A stretch of 64,000 nt of DNA from Ichthyophis bannanicus (lineage: Eukaryota > Chordata > Amphibia > Gymnophiona > Ichthyophiidae): contig CM066033.1 in assembly GCA_033557465.1 (NCBI GenBank), forward strand, positions 711,623,637 through 711,687,636, written 5' to 3'. This document shows, piece after piece, positions 63,214 to 64,000 of this stretch. The notes under the pieces are model-generated. The model was not told where the DNA came from. It saw nothing but the letters and a program-made list of their open reading frames with translations, and made no database searches. The position numbers and the translations under genes are program-made. Within the stretch, counting starts at the first letter, position 1, and every line of letters begins with the position of its first letter.

Positions 63214-63786
63214 TCACCAAAGGAGTTTAGACAGAGAGCAGTCCATGTAAACAGATTCTTCATCTGCTATCATTCCCTCTTCTTCAACAAGCATGGGTTC
63301 AATATCATGGATTGGCACAGAAGAATCTCCCAATGGAGCACTTTCAGGAGAATACTTGTTTCCCTGCTGTCTTTCAAGGTTATAGCTAGGGCATAGATCA
63401 GTGTTCATACCTGAGCTTCCATTGCTGTTAGAGTTCCTCTCTATATAGCCTGGCCAGTATGTAGTCCAGTTCTTATGTCCAGCCTTCCAATCCAGATCCC
63501 TGGACACTGGATCTCTCTTCACATATCTTCTGGCACAGGTCTTAGGGTCCCTTCCACGTGCAGCCGTCTCCCTCACAGATACCGTCTGGAGATTCCTAGC
63601 TCTGCAGCCCCATTCCTCTGGCTTTCCCCAGTCCAATGGTGTATGCTGGCCCTTGGAATGCCTCCCAGTATACGTACTGCTCCGGACTCTTCTAGACCTC
63701 TCAAAGGCTTTTCTCTTCCTTCTTCCAAAGGGTTTCTTTCCCTCTCTGTCCGTCCGGTTTGGCTTCTGCTTCTGATGATCCTCCAC
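63214..63786 (-). CDS. Unrecognised minus-strand reading frame (190 codons)
   Basis: The frame is open from 63786 to 63214. The N-terminal third is very basic (Lys/Arg-rich, with KKPFGRRKRKAFERSRR around residues 18-34). The middle has Trp, Gly and Arg, and the C-terminal third is acidic (EPMLVEEEGMIADEE). The charge split is unlike a random frame, but no family or catalytic motif is visible and the plus strand also has a 135-codon frame here. It could be the end of an exon or of another mobile element; upstream codons on the minus strand to about 63989 may belong to it in another frame. Confidence 0.3.
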   Translation of the reverse strand: MEDHQKQKPNRTDREGKKPFGRRKRKAFERSRRVRSSTYTGRHSKGQHTPLDWGKPEEWGCRARNLQTVSVRETAARGRDPKTCARRYVKRDPVSRDLDWKAGHKNWTTYWPGYIERNSNSNGSSGMNTDLCPSYNLERQQGNKYSPESAPLGDSSVPIHDIEPMLVEEEGMIADEESVYMDCSLSKLLW

Positions 63787-64000
63787 ATGAAACTGAGGAT
63801 ATCCAAGCTGATCATGAAGATGATGATGATCCTGAGGATAATTCTCTGTAGAATAAACTCTACCTTTATTCTGCTTAGATGAGTGCTCCTCCCTAACACA
63901 GCGCAGCTGTGCTGAATCAGGCCCTCCCTTTGAGATGAGTGCTTAGGGATTACCTCATAGCCCTCTTGATTGAACACACATTTCCCCACTTCAGCTCCTC

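Noticed and set aside
63475..63882. 135-codon plus-strand frame
   Set aside because: It is antisense to the longer minus-strand frame, Ile/Leu/Met-rich at its end without a motif.

Overview
The window looks like a transposon graveyard from a non-mammalian vertebrate, most likely an amphibian and possibly a caecilian. This is inferred from the co-occurrence of many DIRS-type tyrosine-recombinase retrotransposons with CR1, L2 and L1-clade LINEs. I see no convincing host gene, rRNA, tRNA or CRISPR array. Nearly every long reading frame belongs to a retrotransposon, and most carry stops or frameshifts.

Layout. 1-500: a broken copy of an uncharacterised, probably transposon-associated coding family. 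894-6485: DIRS element A. 6486-14170: a mosaic of LINE pieces (CR1, two L2-like copies, one older LINE), gag fragments of another DIRS family and a foldback DNA transposon. 14170-46938: one minus-strand CR1 LINE split into five collinear pieces by four insertions: DIRS element B (14400-19584), DIRS element C/D (20336-36578), an L2 LINE (37316-38927) and DIRS element F (39861-45948). C/D is itself split by a nearly full-length CR1 (22175-27101) and by DIRS element E (29993-35788). 46937-50000: a second minus-strand CR1. 50744-53130: a complete ORF1-only L1-like element with tandem promoter-like monomers, a poly(A) tail and a 13-bp target-site duplication. 54030-55148: an L1 ORF2 tail. 55149-61130: DIRS element G, lacking its right end. 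61131-62600: a second L1-type ORF1. 62600-64000: unrecognised sequence with one minus-strand reading frame.

How the parts work together. Each DIRS element should encode a Gag-like protein with an N-terminal zinc motif, then reverse transcriptase/RNase H, then a tyrosine recombinase. The DNA shows the DIRS hallmarks: inverted terminal repeats, no visible target-site duplication, and an internal complementary region whose reverse complement reads across the right-end/left-end junction of the presumed circular intermediate. Two DIRS lineages are present: A, B, C/D and E share one terminal sequence type; F and G share another and have a different Gag. The nesting gives a relative clock: host CR1 first, then A-type DIRS and F, then CR1 number 3 and E inside C/D. 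E and F look least decayed. Coordinates of element ends are good to a few bases where the internal complementary region confirms them; elsewhere they are approximate.
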